Assembly: GCF_030499535.1 (NCBI RefSeq)
Contig: NZ_JASTLB010000001.1
Coordinates: forward strand, 3,782,001 to 3,846,000
Direction: 5' to 3'
Length of the DNA: 64,000 nucleotides
From: Streptomyces sp. TG1A-8
Lineage (GTDB): Bacteria > Actinomycetota > Actinomycetes > Streptomycetales > Streptomycetaceae
The notes under the pieces are model-generated. The model saw only the letters and a list, made by a program, of their open reading frames with translations, searched no databases and had not been told where the DNA came from. The position numbers and the translations under genes were made by a program. This document shows, in pieces, positions 47,275 to 56,425 of the stretch. Each line of letters starts with the position of its first letter. Positions within the stretch are counted from its first letter, which is position 1.

Positions 47275-49794
47275 CTACTCGCCGGGGTGGGCGAGTTCGA
47301 TGTCGTGGTCGTCGACTCCGGGGCCGGAGACGGTGAGGGCGGTGGCCACCGGCGGGTACCCCGTCGCGATGACGGTGTAGTCGCCGCCGTCCAGGTCGGT
47401 GAAGGCGTACGCCCCGTCCGACCCGGTGGTGGCCGTGCCGACCACGTTGCCCGCCGCGTCGACCAGCGTCACGCGGGCGTCGGTGAGCGGGCCGTGCGGG
47501 GCCCGCACGACACCCTGGAGCCGGGCGCCGGCGTCCAGGTCGACCTCGACGCGGGTGATGCCGGTGGTCGAGACCTCGACCGGCAGCGCGCGCGGCCGGA
47601 ACCCGTTTGCGTTGACCGCGACGGTCACCGCGCCCGGCACCAGGTCGGTGAGGGCGAACTCGCCCTGCTCCCCGGTGGCGGCGGTGGCCAGCAGGTCCCC
47701 GCGCACGTCGGTGACGATCACCATGGCGTCCTTGACCGGCAGCGCGTTCCCGGCCGCCCGGACCACACCGGTCAGCCCGCTGGTGCCGCTGAGCAGGATG
47801 TCGTACGACAGCGGTTCCTCGCCCACCACGATCGTGGAGGCCTGCGGCTGGCAGCCGTCGGCGGAGGCGATCAGGACGTACGAGCCCGTGCCCGGGGCGG
47901 CCAGCGTGTAGGAGCCGTCGGCCTGGGTGACCGAGCGGCCCAGCTGGCGGCCGGCGAGCGAGATCAGCGTGACCGCGGCCTGCGGGACCGGGGCACTCTC
48001 GGCGCCGCGGACGAAGCCGTGCACCGGGGTGCCGCCGTTGCCGGCCGGGGCCGGTGCGGCGGCCGAGGCGAAGGCGGCCGGCTGCTGGACGGTGGCCGTG
48101 GCGGTGTCCTCCGCCCCGGGGGCGGTCGCGGCGACCGCGGCCGGGACCTGCGCCTCGGCGACGGCCGGTGCGGCGGCCGGGTCCACGGCGGGGGCGTCGC
48201 CCTCGGCGGCCAGCGCCAGGGCGCCCTTCGTCCGCAGCGGGACCTCCTTGATGAACAGCGTGATCAGGAAGGCGACGGCGGCGAGGCAGCCGGCGATGAC
48301 GAACACGTCCGCGATGCCGTGGCCGTACGCGCTCTCCATGAGGGTGCGCAGCGGCTTGGGCAGCGTGTCCATGTCCGGGATGGTGTCGGTGGAACCGGAG
48401 CCGGACACGGCGGCCGCGTACTTCGGGTCCAGGCCGGACAGGCCGTCCTTGACGTAGTCGGTGATCCGGTGGGCCATGACCGCGCCGAGGGCCGACACGC
48501 CGACCGCACCGCCGAGGGAGCGGAAGAAGGTGACCGTGGAGCTGGCCGAGCCGAGGTCGGAGGGCGCGACCTGGTTCTGCGTGCAGAGCACCAGGTTCTG
48601 CATCATCATGCCGATGCCGAGGCCCAGCATGGCCATGAAGATGGCCATCTTCCAGTACTCCGTGTCGTACCGGATGCCGCCGAGGAGCAGCAGACCGGCC
48701 GTCACCAGCACGCCACCGCTGACCAGCCAGGCCTTCCAGCGGCCGGTGCGGGTGATGAACTGGCCCGAGACGGTCGAGGAGACGAACAGGCCGCCGATCA
48801 TCGGGATCGTCATCACACCGGACATCGTCGGGGACTTGTCGCGGGCCAGCTGGAAGTACTGGCTGAAGAACACCGTGCCGCTGAACATCGCGACGCCGAC
48901 GAACAGCGAGGCGAGCGAGGCCAGGGTGATGGTGCGGTTGCGGAACAGGCGCAGCGGGATGATCGGCTCGCTGGCCTTGGCCTCCACCAGCACGAACAGC
49001 GCGCCGAGGACGACCGAGCCGGCGACCATCGTGTAGGTCTGCCAGGACAGCCAGTCGTACTTGTCACCGGCGAAGGTGACCCAGACCAGCAGCAGCGAGA
49101 CGGCGGCGGCGATCAGCGTCGCGCCGCCCCAGTCGACCTTGACCTGACGCTTGACGACGGGCAGGTGCAGGGTCTTCTGCAGCACGATCAGCGCGATGAC
49201 CGCGAAGGGCACGCCGACGTAGAAGCACCAGCGCCAGCCCAGCCAGGAGGTGTCGGTGATGACACCGCCGAGCAGCGGGCCGCCGACGGTGGCGACGGCG
49301 AAGGTGGCGCCGAGGTAGCCGGAGTAACGGCCGCGCTCGCGCGGGGAGATCATCGCCGCCATGACGATCTGGGCCAGGGCGGACAGACCGCCGACGCCGA
49401 TGCCCTGCACCACTCGGCAGGCGATCAGCATTCCGGGGTTCTGCGACAGGCCGGCCGCCATGGAGGCGACCACGTAGATGATGAGCGCTATCTGGACGAG
49501 CGCCTTCTTGCTGTACAGGTCGGCGAGCTTGCCCCACAGGGGAGTGGCCGCGGTCATCGACAGCAGGGCGGCGGTGACCACCCAGGTGTAGGCGGACTGG
49601 CCACCGCCGAGGTCCCCGATGATGTGCGGCAGGGCGTTGGAGACGATCGTGGAGGACAGGATCGCCACGAACATGCCGAGCAGTAGCCCGGACAGGGCCT
49701 CCATGATCTGCCGGTGCGTCATCGGGGCGTGGGCGTCGGAGCCTCCCCCGTGCTTGGCGTGAGCCCGCACACCGGCTGGTGTGGTCGTTGCCAT
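47275..49794 (-). CDS. DHA2 (EmrB/QacA) MFS efflux pump with C-terminal beta-sandwich repeats
   Basis: An 839-residue protein. Residues about 25-545 are a 14-helix DHA2 transporter (LSGLLLGMFVAILSSTIVSN, PLWGKLADLYSKKALVQIAL, GLGIGMMMQNLVLCTQNQVA). After an Ala-rich linker, the last 245 residues hold three CarboxypepD_reg/CnaB-like repeats, each with an ADGSYTL, EQGEFALTDL or SDGAYAFTDL turn and PGxYxV strand. Such tails are unusual for pumps. AAAGGAAG precedes the ATG. The gene follows a MarR gene by 13 bases and is presumably repressed by it. The substrate is unknown. Confidence 0.9.
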   Translation of the reverse strand: MATTTPAGVRAHAKHGGGSDAHAPMTHRQIMEALSGLLLGMFVAILSSTIVSNALPHIIGDLGGGQSAYTWVVTAALLSMTAATPLWGKLADLYSKKALVQIALIIYVVASMAAGLSQNPGMLIACRVVQGIGVGGLSALAQIVMAAMISPRERGRYSGYLGATFAVATVGGPLLGGVITDTSWLGWRWCFYVGVPFAVIALIVLQKTLHLPVVKRQVKVDWGGATLIAAAVSLLLVWVTFAGDKYDWLSWQTYTMVAGSVVLGALFVLVEAKASEPIIPLRLFRNRTITLASLASLFVGVAMFSGTVFFSQYFQLARDKSPTMSGVMTIPMIGGLFVSSTVSGQFITRTGRWKAWLVSGGVLVTAGLLLLGGIRYDTEYWKMAIFMAMLGLGIGMMMQNLVLCTQNQVAPSDLGSASSTVTFFRSLGGAVGVSALGAVMAHRITDYVKDGLSGLDPKYAAAVSGSGSTDTIPDMDTLPKPLRTLMESAYGHGIADVFVIAGCLAAVAFLITLFIKEVPLRTKGALALAAEGDAPAVDPAAAPAVAEAQVPAAVAATAPGAEDTATATVQQPAAFASAAAPAPAGNGGTPVHGFVRGAESAPVPQAAVTLISLAGRQLGRSVTQADGSYTLAAPGTGSYVLIASADGCQPQASTIVVGEEPLSYDILLSGTSGLTGVVRAAGNALPVKDAMVIVTDVRGDLLATAATGEQGEFALTDLVPGAVTVAVNANGFRPRALPVEVSTTGITRVEVDLDAGARLQGVVRAPHGPLTDARVTLVDAAGNVVGTATTGSDGAYAFTDLDGGDYTVIATGYPPVATALTVSGPGVDDHDIELAHPGE

Positions 49795-49807
49795 GGGCTT
49801 CCTTTGC

Positions 49808-50302
49808 TTACGTGCTTGCGGGTGTACGGGTGGTCTCTTCGACTACGGGGGCGGGCGGCCGCGGCGGCGCGGACCGGCACTCGCCGAAGGACGCGCGCAG
49901 GCGCGTCATCAGCTGGATGAGCTGGCCGACCTCGTCGTCGGTCCAGTCGCTCAGCCGGTCGGCGAGCAGATGGGTGGTCCGCCGGTACAGGTCGTCGAGC
50001 CGCTCCCAGCCGGCGGGCGTCAGGCGCAGGATGCGCGAGCGCTTGTCCGCCGGGTCCGGTGACCGTTCGATCCAGCCGCGCGCGGCGACGTGCGCGACGT
50101 GCCGGCTGGTGACCGACATGTCGACGGCGAGCAGCTCGGCGAGCTTGCTCATGCGCATGGCACCGTGGCGGCCGAGCAGCGTCAGCACGGCGGCCGAGCC
50201 GGCCGGGCAGTCGGGCGGCAGGATCCGCCCCATGTCCCGTTTCACGGCTCCGACGGCACTGAGCTGACGCGCCAGCTCCTCGAACTGCGCCTGCTCGGCC
50301 AT
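49808..50302 (-). CDS. MarR-family regulator of the efflux operon
   Basis: A 164-residue MarR protein: MRMSKLAELLAVDMSVTSRH and VAHVAARGWIERSPDPADKR form the winged helix, and ADRLSDWTDDEVGQLIQLMT the C-terminal dimer helix. GGGAGGTGTG precedes the ATG at 50302. It is the first gene of a two-gene unit with the DHA2 pump, and palindromic sites lie directly upstream. Confidence 0.9.
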   Translation of the reverse strand: MAEQAQFEELARQLSAVGAVKRDMGRILPPDCPAGSAAVLTLLGRHGAMRMSKLAELLAVDMSVTSRHVAHVAARGWIERSPDPADKRSRILRLTPAGWERLDDLYRRTTHLLADRLSDWTDDEVGQLIQLMTRLRASFGECRSAPPRPPAPVVEETTRTPAST

Positions 50303-50318
50303 CACACCTCCCGTATTC

Positions 50319-50363
50319 GTTGCTTGAGGCAACCATAAGTCCGGTTGGTTGCTGCAGGCAAAC
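50319..50363. promoter_or_regulatory. Palindromic MarR-type operators upstream of the efflux operon
   Basis: GTTGCTTGAGGCAAC (50319-50333) is a perfect inverted repeat with 5-base arms, and GTTGCTGCAGGCAAAC (50348-50363) is a related copy 29 bases away. A further GGCAAGTGTTGC occurs near 50400. They lie 17-60 bases upstream of the marR start. Confidence 0.6.
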
Positions 50364-50508
50364 AAGCGGGCGTGCCGGGGTGCAAAAACTTGGCAAAGGC
50401 AAGTGTTGCTGGAGTGAATATGCAGGTGGACGTGGGTGTCCTGCCCCCGTCTGTCCCGGGAGCCCCCCACTTGGGCCACGGGGCCCGTCTTCGCTAGTGT
50501 CTCGGCCC

Positions 50509-50703
50509 ATGGCTAACACCCAGGGCCCCCAGGGCAATCACGACCCCGCAGGCAGCACCCAGATGTTCCGCGCGTTCGTCGACGAGGCCCCTCGGGGCCG
50601 GCAGCAGCAGGCGGCGCCCTCCGGCCCCCGCGTGGGTCTGATCATCGGCATCGTCGCGGCCGTGGCCGTCGTCGCCGCCGTGGCCTGGCTGGCGCTCGGC
50701 TAG
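50509..50703 (+). CDS. Small single-pass membrane protein
   Basis: A 64-residue protein: a polar N-terminus (MANTQGPQGNHDPAGSTQMF) and one C-terminal membrane helix (VGLIIGIVAAVAVVAAVAWL). It resembles short conserved Streptomyces membrane proteins of unknown role. The ATG at 50509 opens the frame. It is followed by the 60-bp palindrome. Confidence 0.7.
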   Translation: MANTQGPQGNHDPAGSTQMFRAFVDEAPRGRQQQAAPSGPRVGLIIGIVAAVAVVAAVAWLALG

Positions 50704-50788
50704 GGCCTCCCGCCCGGACCCTGCCGGGCTCGCGGGACCGGCCCGGCGAAGGAACCCCGGGCGGGGCCTCCGGGAGATCCGCTCCACC

Positions 50789-50848
50789 GGACGCACGACG
50801 GCCGTCGGCGCCGCCCCCGGGGGCGGCGCCGACGGCCGTCGTGCGTCC
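50789..50848. terminator. Perfect 60-bp palindrome between converging genes
   Basis: The 30 bases at 50789-50818 (GGACGCACGACGGCCG...) are the exact reverse complement of 50819-50848, with no unpaired loop base. It lies 85 bases after the small membrane protein and 57 before the sigma-factor stop. As RNA from either strand it would form a very stable hairpin, so a bidirectional terminator is the simplest reading. Confidence 0.75.
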
Positions 50849-50904
50849 ATGTCGTCGTCCGCGGTGCCGGCCAAAACGGCCGGTCCCCCGCCGGACCGTG
50901 CGGC

Positions 50905-51840
50905 TCAGTCGGAGATGAGCCCGTCCCGCAGCTGGGCCAGCGTCCGGGTCAGCAGCCGGGAGACGTGCATCTGCGAGATGCCGACCTCCTCGCCGATCTG
51001 CGACTGGGTCATGTTGGCGAAGAAGCGCAGCATGATGATCCGGCGCTCCCGGGGCGGGAGCTTGGCCAGCAGCGGCTTGAGGGACTCGCGGTACTCCACG
51101 CCCTCCAGCGCGCTGTCCTCGTAGCCGAGGCGGTCGGCCAGGGACCCCTCGCCGCCGTCGTCCTCGGGGGCCGGGGAGTCGAGCGAGGAGGCGGTGTAGG
51201 CGTTGCCGACCGCGAGGCCGTCGACCACGTCCTCCTCGGAGACGCCGAGGACCGCGGCCAGTTCCGTGACCGTCGGGGAGCGGTCGAGCTTCTGGGACAG
51301 CTCGTCGCTGGCCTTGGTGAGGGCCAGGCGCAGCTCCTGGAGGCGGCGCGGCACCCGCACCGACCACGAGGTGTCGCGGAAGAAGCGCTTGATCTCGCCC
51401 ACGACCGTCGGCATGGCGAACGTGGGGAACTCCACGCCCCGCTCGCAGTCGAAGCGGTCGATCGCCTTGATCAGGCCGATGGTGCCGACCTGGACGATGT
51501 CCTCCATGGGCTCGTTGCGGGAGCGGAAGCGGGCCGCCGCGTACCGCACGAGCGGGAGGTTCAGCTCGATCAGGGTGTCCCGGACGTAGGCGCGCTCGGG
51601 GCTGTCCTCGCCGAGTGCGGCGAGCCGCAGGAACAGGGAGCGGGACAGGGTGCGGGTGTCGATGTCCGCCGGGGCCACCGCGGCCGGGGCAGGGGCGGCG
51701 GCCGGTGCGGCGGGGGCCGGCAGGGCCTCCAGCGTCGGTACGCCGGCAAAGCTGTCGAGCACGTCGAGAGCGTCGAGTTCCATGGGCGCTGCCTCGCTCG
51801 TGGGCGTGAGCACCTTCGAGCTGCCCTGATCTGCGGACAT
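50905..51840 (-). CDS. sigN: SigB/SigF-family sigma factor, probable SigN orthologue
   Basis: A 311-residue sigma factor of the stress/sporulation group (RsbW-controlled type). Region 2: [20 protein letters not shown] and [20 protein letters not shown]. Region 3: [20 protein letters not shown]. Region 4: [20 protein letters not shown] and [16 protein letters not shown]. The N-terminal 60 residues are Ala/Pro-rich. AAAGGGGGTGG precedes the ATG at 51840. In S. coelicolor sigN lies next to sigF in the same order, which supports the name. A long palindromic region lies about 140 bases upstream. Confidence 0.8.
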   Translation of the reverse strand: MSADQGSSKVLTPTSEAAPMELDALDVLDSFAGVPTLEALPAPAAPAAAPAPAAVAPADIDTRTLSRSLFLRLAALGEDSPERAYVRDTLIELNLPLVRYAAARFRSRNEPMEDIVQVGTIGLIKAIDRFDCERGVEFPTFAMPTVVGEIKRFFRDTSWSVRVPRRLQELRLALTKASDELSQKLDRSPTVTELAAVLGVSEEDVVDGLAVGNAYTASSLDSPAPEDDGGEGSLADRLGYEDSALEGVEYRESLKPLLAKLPPRERRIIMLRFFANMTQSQIGEEVGISQMHVSRLLTRTLAQLRDGLISD

Positions 51841-51952
51841 GCCACCCCCTTTGGGTCGCGGGACGGTCGCGGCGGCGGTGCCTTCGTCGAGCAACGCAGC
51901 CCTCACCTGAATACCGGCGCCGGAGTTCCGGCAAACGCGCTTCCCGCAGAAT

Positions 51953-51998
51953 GTCACATGTCGGCAACGCGCTGTAGTGACATGTCGACATGTGTGAG
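51953..51998. promoter_or_regulatory. CATGTCG repeats upstream of sigN
   Basis: The palindrome ACATGTCGACATGT (51980-51993) with flanking GTGA/TGTGTGA, and a further TCACATGTCGG at about 51954-51964, form three CACATGTC-type half sites. They lie 115-155 bases before the sigN ATG, where a promoter and regulator site are expected. The binding protein is unknown. Confidence 0.5.
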
Positions 51999-52109
51999 GT
52001 GAATCGCGCCTGCAGGGACGGGGTCTGACGGGCCGTCGGCCGCCGACTGTCGGGAACCGCCCGGATGCGTGATTCGCTCCTGGCGGTGAACGGGTGTTCC
52101 GGTGTGCGG

Positions 52110-52988
52110 TTACGCGTCGATCCGGTTCGCCGACCGCAGTCGCTGGAAGCTGCGCGCCAGGAGCCGGGAGACGTGCATCTGGGAGACGCCGAGCTCCGCG
52201 CTGATCTGCGACTGGGTCAGGTTGCTGTAGTACCGCAGGAGGAGGATGCGCTGCTCGCGTTCGGGGAGCTGGACCAGGAGGTGGCGGACCAGGTCGCGGT
52301 GTTCCACGCCGTCCAGCGCCGGGTCCTCGTAGCCGATCCGGTCCAGCAGGCCGGGCAGCCCGTCGCCCTCCTGCGCGGCCTCCAGCGAGGTGGCGTGGTA
52401 CGACCGCCCCGCCTCGATGCAGGACAGCACCTCCTCCTCGCCGATGCGCAGCCGCTCGGCGATCTCGGCGGTCGTCGGCGAGCGGCCGAAGGCCGTGGTG
52501 AGGTCCTCGGTGGCGCTGTTGACCTGCACCCACAGCTCGTGCAGCCGGCGCGGCACGTGGACCGTGCGGACGTTGTCCCGGAAGTACCGCTTGATCTCGC
52601 CGACGACGGTCGGCATCGCGAAGGTCGGGAACTGCACGCCCCGCTCGGGGTCGAAGCGGTCGATGGCGTTGATCAGGCCGATGGTGCCGACCTGGACGAC
52701 GTCCTCCATGGGCTCGTTGCGGGAGCGGAAGCGGGCGGCGGCGTAGCGCACGAGCGGGAGGTTGGCCTCGATGAGCGCTCCGCGCACCCGGTTGTGCTCC
52801 GGCGTCCCCGGGGTGAGGTCCTTCAGCTGGGCGAAGAGCACCTGGGTCAGGGCGCGGGTGTCGGCGCCGCGGCGTTTCTCGGGGGCGGGTTCGGGTTCGG
52901 GAGCGGGGCCGGGGTCGGGCGGGGGAGCGGCGGGGGCGGGGGCCTCCGCCTGGGGCGGCGCGGTACTGGCCGACACGGTCAACGCCAC
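52110..52988 (-). CDS. sigF: SigB/SigF-family sigma factor, probable SigF orthologue
   Basis: A 292-residue sigma factor closely related to its neighbour. Region 2: [20 protein letters not shown] and [20 protein letters not shown]. Region 3: [20 protein letters not shown]. Region 4: [20 protein letters not shown] and [20 protein letters not shown]. The N-terminal 40 residues are Pro/Ala/Glu-rich. Length and tandem position fit S. coelicolor SigF, a late sporulation sigma factor. The start is a GTG at 52988 with GAAGAG just upstream. The pair clearly arose by duplication. Confidence 0.82.
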   Translation of the reverse strand: MALTVSASTAPPQAEAPAPAAPPPDPGPAPEPEPAPEKRRGADTRALTQVLFAQLKDLTPGTPEHNRVRGALIEANLPLVRYAAARFRSRNEPMEDVVQVGTIGLINAIDRFDPERGVQFPTFAMPTVVGEIKRYFRDNVRTVHVPRRLHELWVQVNSATEDLTTAFGRSPTTAEIAERLRIGEEEVLSCIEAGRSYHATSLEAAQEGDGLPGLLDRIGYEDPALDGVEHRDLVRHLLVQLPEREQRILLLRYYSNLTQSQISAELGVSQMHVSRLLARSFQRLRSANRIDA

Positions 52989-53114
52989 CTCTTCGTCCGT
53001 CCATCATCCGTCAAAAGCGGTCATAGCATCACAAGACGTGTGCACTGTGTGCAAGCACCGCATAACCCCGTGTTGTGGCCGAACACCGCCGAGTTGGGCC
53101 CCGGAGCGCGAGAA

Positions 53115-53141
53115 GGCCCCCCGCCGTTCCGGCGGAGGGCC
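53115..53141 (-). terminator. Hairpin after the Dabb gene
   Basis: GGCCCCCCGCC and GGCGGAGGGCC pair with one mismatch around a GTTCC loop, just beyond the stop of the leftward Dabb gene at 53157. Confidence 0.5.
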
Positions 53142-53156
53142 GCGGGGGCCGGACGC

Positions 53157-53450
53157 TCAGAACTCGTAGTCGGCGATCACCCACGTGGCGAACTCCCGCC
53201 ACAGCGCGACGCCCGCCTGGTGGGCCGGGTGCTCCAGGTAGCGCTTGAGGGCGTCCGTGTCCTCGACGGCCGAGTTGATCGCGAAGTCGTGGGCGATCGG
53301 CCGGTCGCTGATGTTCCAGCCGCACTCCCAGAAGCGCAGCTCCTCGATGAGGCCGCCGAGCGCGCGGAAGGCCGCCGCGCCCGCCTCGACGCGCGGGTCG
53401 TCGCGCCGGACGCCCTCGTTGAGCTTGAAGAGGACCAGGTGGCGGATCAT
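53157..53450 (-). CDS. Dabb (stress-responsive A/B barrel) family protein
   Basis: A 97-residue ferredoxin-like protein: MIRHLVLFKLNEGVRRDD, LIEELRFWECGWNISDRPIA, FAINSAVEDTDALKRYLEHP and WVIADYEF. The H-x-x-H-like pattern (PIAHDF, HPAHQAG) is typical of Dabb proteins, which are dimeric and bind small molecules or catalyse cyclisations. The role here is unknown. The start is an ATG at 53450. Confidence 0.88.
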   Translation of the reverse strand: MIRHLVLFKLNEGVRRDDPRVEAGAAAFRALGGLIEELRFWECGWNISDRPIAHDFAINSAVEDTDALKRYLEHPAHQAGVALWREFATWVIADYEF

Positions 53451-53466
53451 GGGATGTACCTCAGCT

Positions 53467-53640
53467 CTACGCGCCGTCGGCGATCCAGGTCATGAAGTCG
53501 CCGATGGCCTTGGCGGCGTCCGATATGCCCTCGAAGCCTATCTGGACGTAGTCGGCGGCCTTGGCCGGGTCCGTGATGATCACGTACAGCGCGAAGACCA
53601 CGAGCACGTACACGGCGATCTTCTTGGCGTTCACCGCCAC
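53467..53640 (-). CDS. Small conserved membrane protein, 57 residues
   Basis: A short protein (GTG at 53640) with one N-terminal helix (AKKIAVYVLVVFALYVIITD) and an amphipathic C-terminus (VQIGFEGISDAAKAIGDFMT). GGGGAGG lies 5 bases upstream, which supports the start. I remember similar small proteins next to tadA/tRNA-Ser in other Streptomyces; function unknown. Confidence 0.7.
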   Translation of the reverse strand: MAVNAKKIAVYVLVVFALYVIITDPAKAADYVQIGFEGISDAAKAIGDFMTWIADGA

Positions 53641-53779
53641 CGCGGCCTCCCCTGTGCCTGTGCCCCGTGGGCCCCTGTTGCCGGCGGCGAGTGTAACCTT
53701 CACGACCCCGCCGGACGTCAAGGGGACGCGCCGCGAGGGCCCTTGCCGGGCCGCCGGGACGGGCGCCGGGGCGACGCAC

Positions 53780-53809
53780 GAGGGGCCCCGTCTCGCGACG
53801 GGGCCCCTC
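53780..53809 (-). terminator. Terminator after tRNA-Ser(CGA)
   Basis: GAGGGGCCCCGTC and GACGGGGCCCCTC form a 13-bp perfect stem around TCGC, 5 bases beyond the tRNA 3' end. Confidence 0.7.
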
Positions 53810-53814
53810 TTCGG

Positions 53815-53899
53815 CGGTAGCGGAGGGATTTGAACCCTCGGTGACTTGCGCCACACTCGCTTTCGAGGCGAGCTCCTTCGGCCGCTCGGACACGCTACC
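53815..53899 (-). tRNA. tRNA-Ser (anticodon CGA)
   Basis: An 85-base class II tRNA read leftward. The acceptor GGTAGCG (complement of 53893-53899) pairs with CGCTACC (complement of 53816-53822). The anticodon loop in CCTCGAAAG gives CGA. A long variable arm and the T arm GAGGGTTCAAATCCCTC are present. Confidence 0.96.
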
Positions 53900-53944
53900 G
53901 AGGGAGACCTTACAGCACGGCGGGGCAGGGGCCGAAATCGGTGT

Positions 53945-54376
53945 TCACCGGTTCCGGAAGAACTCCGTGAGCAGGCGCGCGCAGTCCTGCGCCAGCACGC
54001 CCTCGACGACCTCGGGCCGGTGGTTGAGCCGCCGGTCGCGCACGACGTCCCACAGGGAGCCGGCCGCACCCGCCTTGTCGTCGCGGGCCCCGTAGACCAC
54101 CCGGTCCACCCGGGACTGGACCAGGGCGCCCGCGCACATCGTGCACGGCTCCAGGGTGACCACGAGCGTGCAGCCGGTCAGCCGCCAGTCGCCGAGCTGC
54201 GCGGCGGCCCGCCGCAGCGCGAGGACCTCCGCGTGGGCCGTGGGGTCGCCGGTGACCTCGCGCTCGTTGTGGCCGGCCGCGAGCACCGTCGTCCCGTCCG
54301 GGGACAGCACGACGGCGCCGACGGGGACGTCTCCGCCCCGGGCGGCCGACCCGGCCTCGGTCAGGGCGAGCCGCAT
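53945..54376 (-). CDS. tadA: tRNA adenosine(34) deaminase TadA
   Basis: A 143-residue zinc deaminase that converts A34 to inosine in tRNA-Arg(ACG). The zinc site is [10 protein letters not shown] (His, catalytic Glu) and [16 protein letters not shown] (two Cys). [17 protein letters not shown] and LLTEFFRNR are the usual C-terminus. The frame is open upstream, and the first helix may begin earlier ([19 protein letters not shown]), possibly from a non-ATG codon overlapping the preceding stop at 54436. It is downstream of its associated protein gene in the same direction. Confidence 0.93.
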   Translation of the reverse strand: MRLALTEAGSAARGGDVPVGAVVLSPDGTTVLAAGHNEREVTGDPTAHAEVLALRRAAAQLGDWRLTGCTLVVTLEPCTMCAGALVQSRVDRVVYGARDDKAGAAGSLWDVVRDRRLNHRPEVVEGVLAQDCARLLTEFFRNR

Positions 54377-54435
54377 CGCGGCCCGCCAGCGGTCACGGAC
54401 CGGGTCCGGGACCCGGTCCGTCTTCTGCGGTGCGC

Positions 54436-54975
54436 TCAGCGGACGGTCTCCAGCACCTCCGAGGCGCCCAGGGCCTCGGCGATCGCGCCCAGCGCGTCGT
54501 CGGCCTCCAGGGCGCGCAGTTCCTTCTCGCCGACGCCCAGGTCGTCGAGGATCTCGCTGTCGCCCACGGGGCTGTGCGGCACCGCGTCGGCGGACGGGCT
54601 CACCTCCTCGTCCTCGTCCTCGTCCTCGGACTCGCCGTCCTCCGTGCCGTCGAGGTCCAGGGCGTCCAGGTCCGGGCCGTCGTCGGCACCGGGTTCCCGG
54701 CCCAGCAACTCGTCCGTGAGCAACAGCTCACCGTAGGCACTGCGGGCGGCGGCGGCGGCGTCCGACACGTAGATGCGAGGGTCCTCCTCGCCGTCCACGC
54801 GTACGACGCCGAACCAGGCGTCCTCCTGCTCGATCAGGACGAGCACCGTGTCCTCGTCGGGAGAGGCTTCCCGGGCCAGGTCGGCGAGATCCGACAGGGT
54901 CTCCACGTCGTCGAGCTCTGTGTCGCTCGCTTCCCACCCGTCTTCGGTGCGCGCGAGCAGTGCGGCGAAGTACAC
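54436..54975 (-). CDS. tRNA-adenosine-deaminase-associated protein
   Basis: A 179-residue protein. The conserved start [20 protein letters not shown], then [20 protein letters not shown] and [20 protein letters not shown], is the actinobacterial family found next to tadA. A very acidic stretch ([14 protein letters not shown], residues about 118-131) lies in the middle, and the C-terminus is [21 protein letters not shown] partner role for TadA is inferred from the constant gene pairing. A GTG at 54975 is preceded by GGGAGAG. Confidence 0.85.
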   Translation of the reverse strand: MYFAALLARTEDGWEASDTELDDVETLSDLADLAREASPDEDTVLVLIEQEDAWFGVVRVDGEEDPRIYVSDAAAAARSAYGELLLTDELLGREPGADDGPDLDALDLDGTEDGESEDEDEDEEVSPSADAVPHSPVGDSEILDDLGVGEKELRALEADDALGAIAEALGASEVLETVR

Positions 54976-55294
54976 CGTGACTCTCCCACTGGTCTGAGGT
55001 GTGCCGGTCGGGGGTCCCCCCGGCGGAGGTTCTGGGCGGGAGGAGCTCGTGTTCCGAGCCCCGCCCACTCGGAATCGTGGCAGAAACAAGGCGTTCAGGG
55101 GACGTCTTCGACCCCCTGTGTCCGGCTGTTTCGATCGTGGACCCGAAAACCACCCACGACCGCACCCGTCGCCACCACCTGCGGATCGTACGCGGCCTTC
55201 CCCCGGTGTTCACGCACACCCGCCCGGGAAACGTCGGCGCCGGTCCCGGTCTTCCGCACCGGGGCCGTCCACGGAACCGTACGGCCGGCCTTCG
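54976..55294. other. Intergenic region, no gene seen
   Basis: A 319-base gap upstream of the TadA-associated gene. Frames on both strands lack ribosome sites and family features. It is expected to hold the promoter of the leftward tadA unit and the end of the transcript from the gene at 55570. Confidence 0.4.
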
Positions 55295-55570
55295 CTACCA
55301 GCGGAACGTCCGCATGCGCATGGCGTGCCGCAGCCGGGCCGCCTTGGCGCGCCGGGGCTGGACGCGGGCGCGCAGTTCGCGGGCCTCGGCGAGGTCGCGC
55401 AGGAACTTGGCGCGGCGGCGGCGCCGCTCGGCGTCCGTCTCGGGCCGCTGCGCCCGCGCGGAGTCCGGGGAGCCGCCGGCCGCGCCGGCGCCGCCCGCGT
55501 CGGCGGAGGAGCGGGCCGCGTGGGCACCGCTGTCGTGATCAGGCAGGTCAGGCAGGTCTGGCACAGTCAC
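55295..55570 (-). CDS. Conserved basic hypothetical protein
   Basis: About 91 residues from a GTG at 55570. The N-terminal 45 residues are acidic and disordered ([20 protein letters not shown]). The C-terminal half is strongly basic and helical ([39 protein letters not shown]). It could bind nucleic acid or a membrane surface, but no family is recognised. It is divergent from upp. Confidence 0.6.
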   Translation of the reverse strand: MTVPDLPDLPDHDSGAHAARSSADAGGAGAAGGSPDSARAQRPETDAERRRRRAKFLRDLAEARELRARVQPRRAKAARLRHAMRMRTFRW

Positions 55571-55659
55571 ACCACCCCGTGTCCGTCCCTCCCACCTTCC
55601 CTCGCACGGGCGGTTTGATGCCAACGCGGGGCGGTTTCGGACGCGGTTACTGTTGGGGC

Positions 55660-56295
55660 ATGCGTCTCCACGTCGTCGACCACCCCCTGGTCGCCCACAA
55701 GCTCACCACGTTGCGCGACCGGCGCACCGACTCCGCGACCTTCCGGCGGCTCGCCGACGAACTGGTCACCCTGCTCGCCTACGAGGCCACCCGGGACGTG
55801 CGGACCGAGGCCGTCGACATCCACACGCCGGTTGCCGCGACCACCGGTGTCAAGCTGGCCCGCCCGCGCCCGCTGGTCGTGCCGATCCTGCGGGCCGGCC
55901 TCGGCATGCTGGACGGCATGATGCGGCTGCTGCCGACCGCCGAGGTGGGCTTCCTGGGCATGATCCGCAACGAGGAGACGCTGCAGGCCTCCACGTACGC
56001 CAGCCGGATGCCGGAGGACCTCTCGGGCCGTCAGGTGTACGTCCTGGACCCGATGCTGGCCACCGGCGGCACGCTGGTCGCGGCCATCCGGGAGCTGATC
56101 GGGCGCGGCGCCGACGACGTGACCGCCGTGGTCCTGCTCGCCTCCCCCGAGGGCGTCGAGGTGATGGAGCGCGACCTGGTGGGCACTCCGGTGACGGTCG
56201 TGACGGCGGCGGTGGACGAGCGCCTCAACGAGCACGGTTACATCGTCCCCGGCCTCGGCGACGCGGGGGACCGGCTGTACGGCGCCGCGGAGTAG
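55660..56295 (+). CDS. upp: Uracil phosphoribosyltransferase
   Basis: A 211-residue enzyme that makes UMP from uracil and PRPP (pyrimidine salvage). [20 protein letters not shown] is the standard start. [20 protein letters not shown] and [20 protein letters not shown] (PRPP loop) and the C-terminal [20 protein letters not shown] (uracil site) are all intact. Its length is normal for the family. Confidence 0.97.
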   Translation: MRLHVVDHPLVAHKLTTLRDRRTDSATFRRLADELVTLLAYEATRDVRTEAVDIHTPVAATTGVKLARPRPLVVPILRAGLGMLDGMMRLLPTAEVGFLGMIRNEETLQASTYASRMPEDLSGRQVYVLDPMLATGGTLVAAIRELIGRGADDVTAVVLLASPEGVEVMERDLVGTPVTVVTAAVDERLNEHGYIVPGLGDAGDRLYGAAE

Positions 56296-56425
56296 CCGCC
56301 GGGCGGCGCGGTCCGGGCGGGTTCCCTGCGGGACCGGCGTTCAGCCGCGCTGCGCCGGGCCGGTTCCGCGCCGCCGGGTGCCGGCCGCGTGCCCGGCCCC
56401 GCGGTTGCGGCGGGAGGGCGGGCCG

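Noticed and set aside
47239..49686. An 815-codon plus-strand frame opposite the DHA2 pump
   Set aside because: It is a GC-bias shadow with low-complexity Gly/Arg/Gln/His composition and no ribosome site, while the minus strand clearly encodes a 14-helix transporter.
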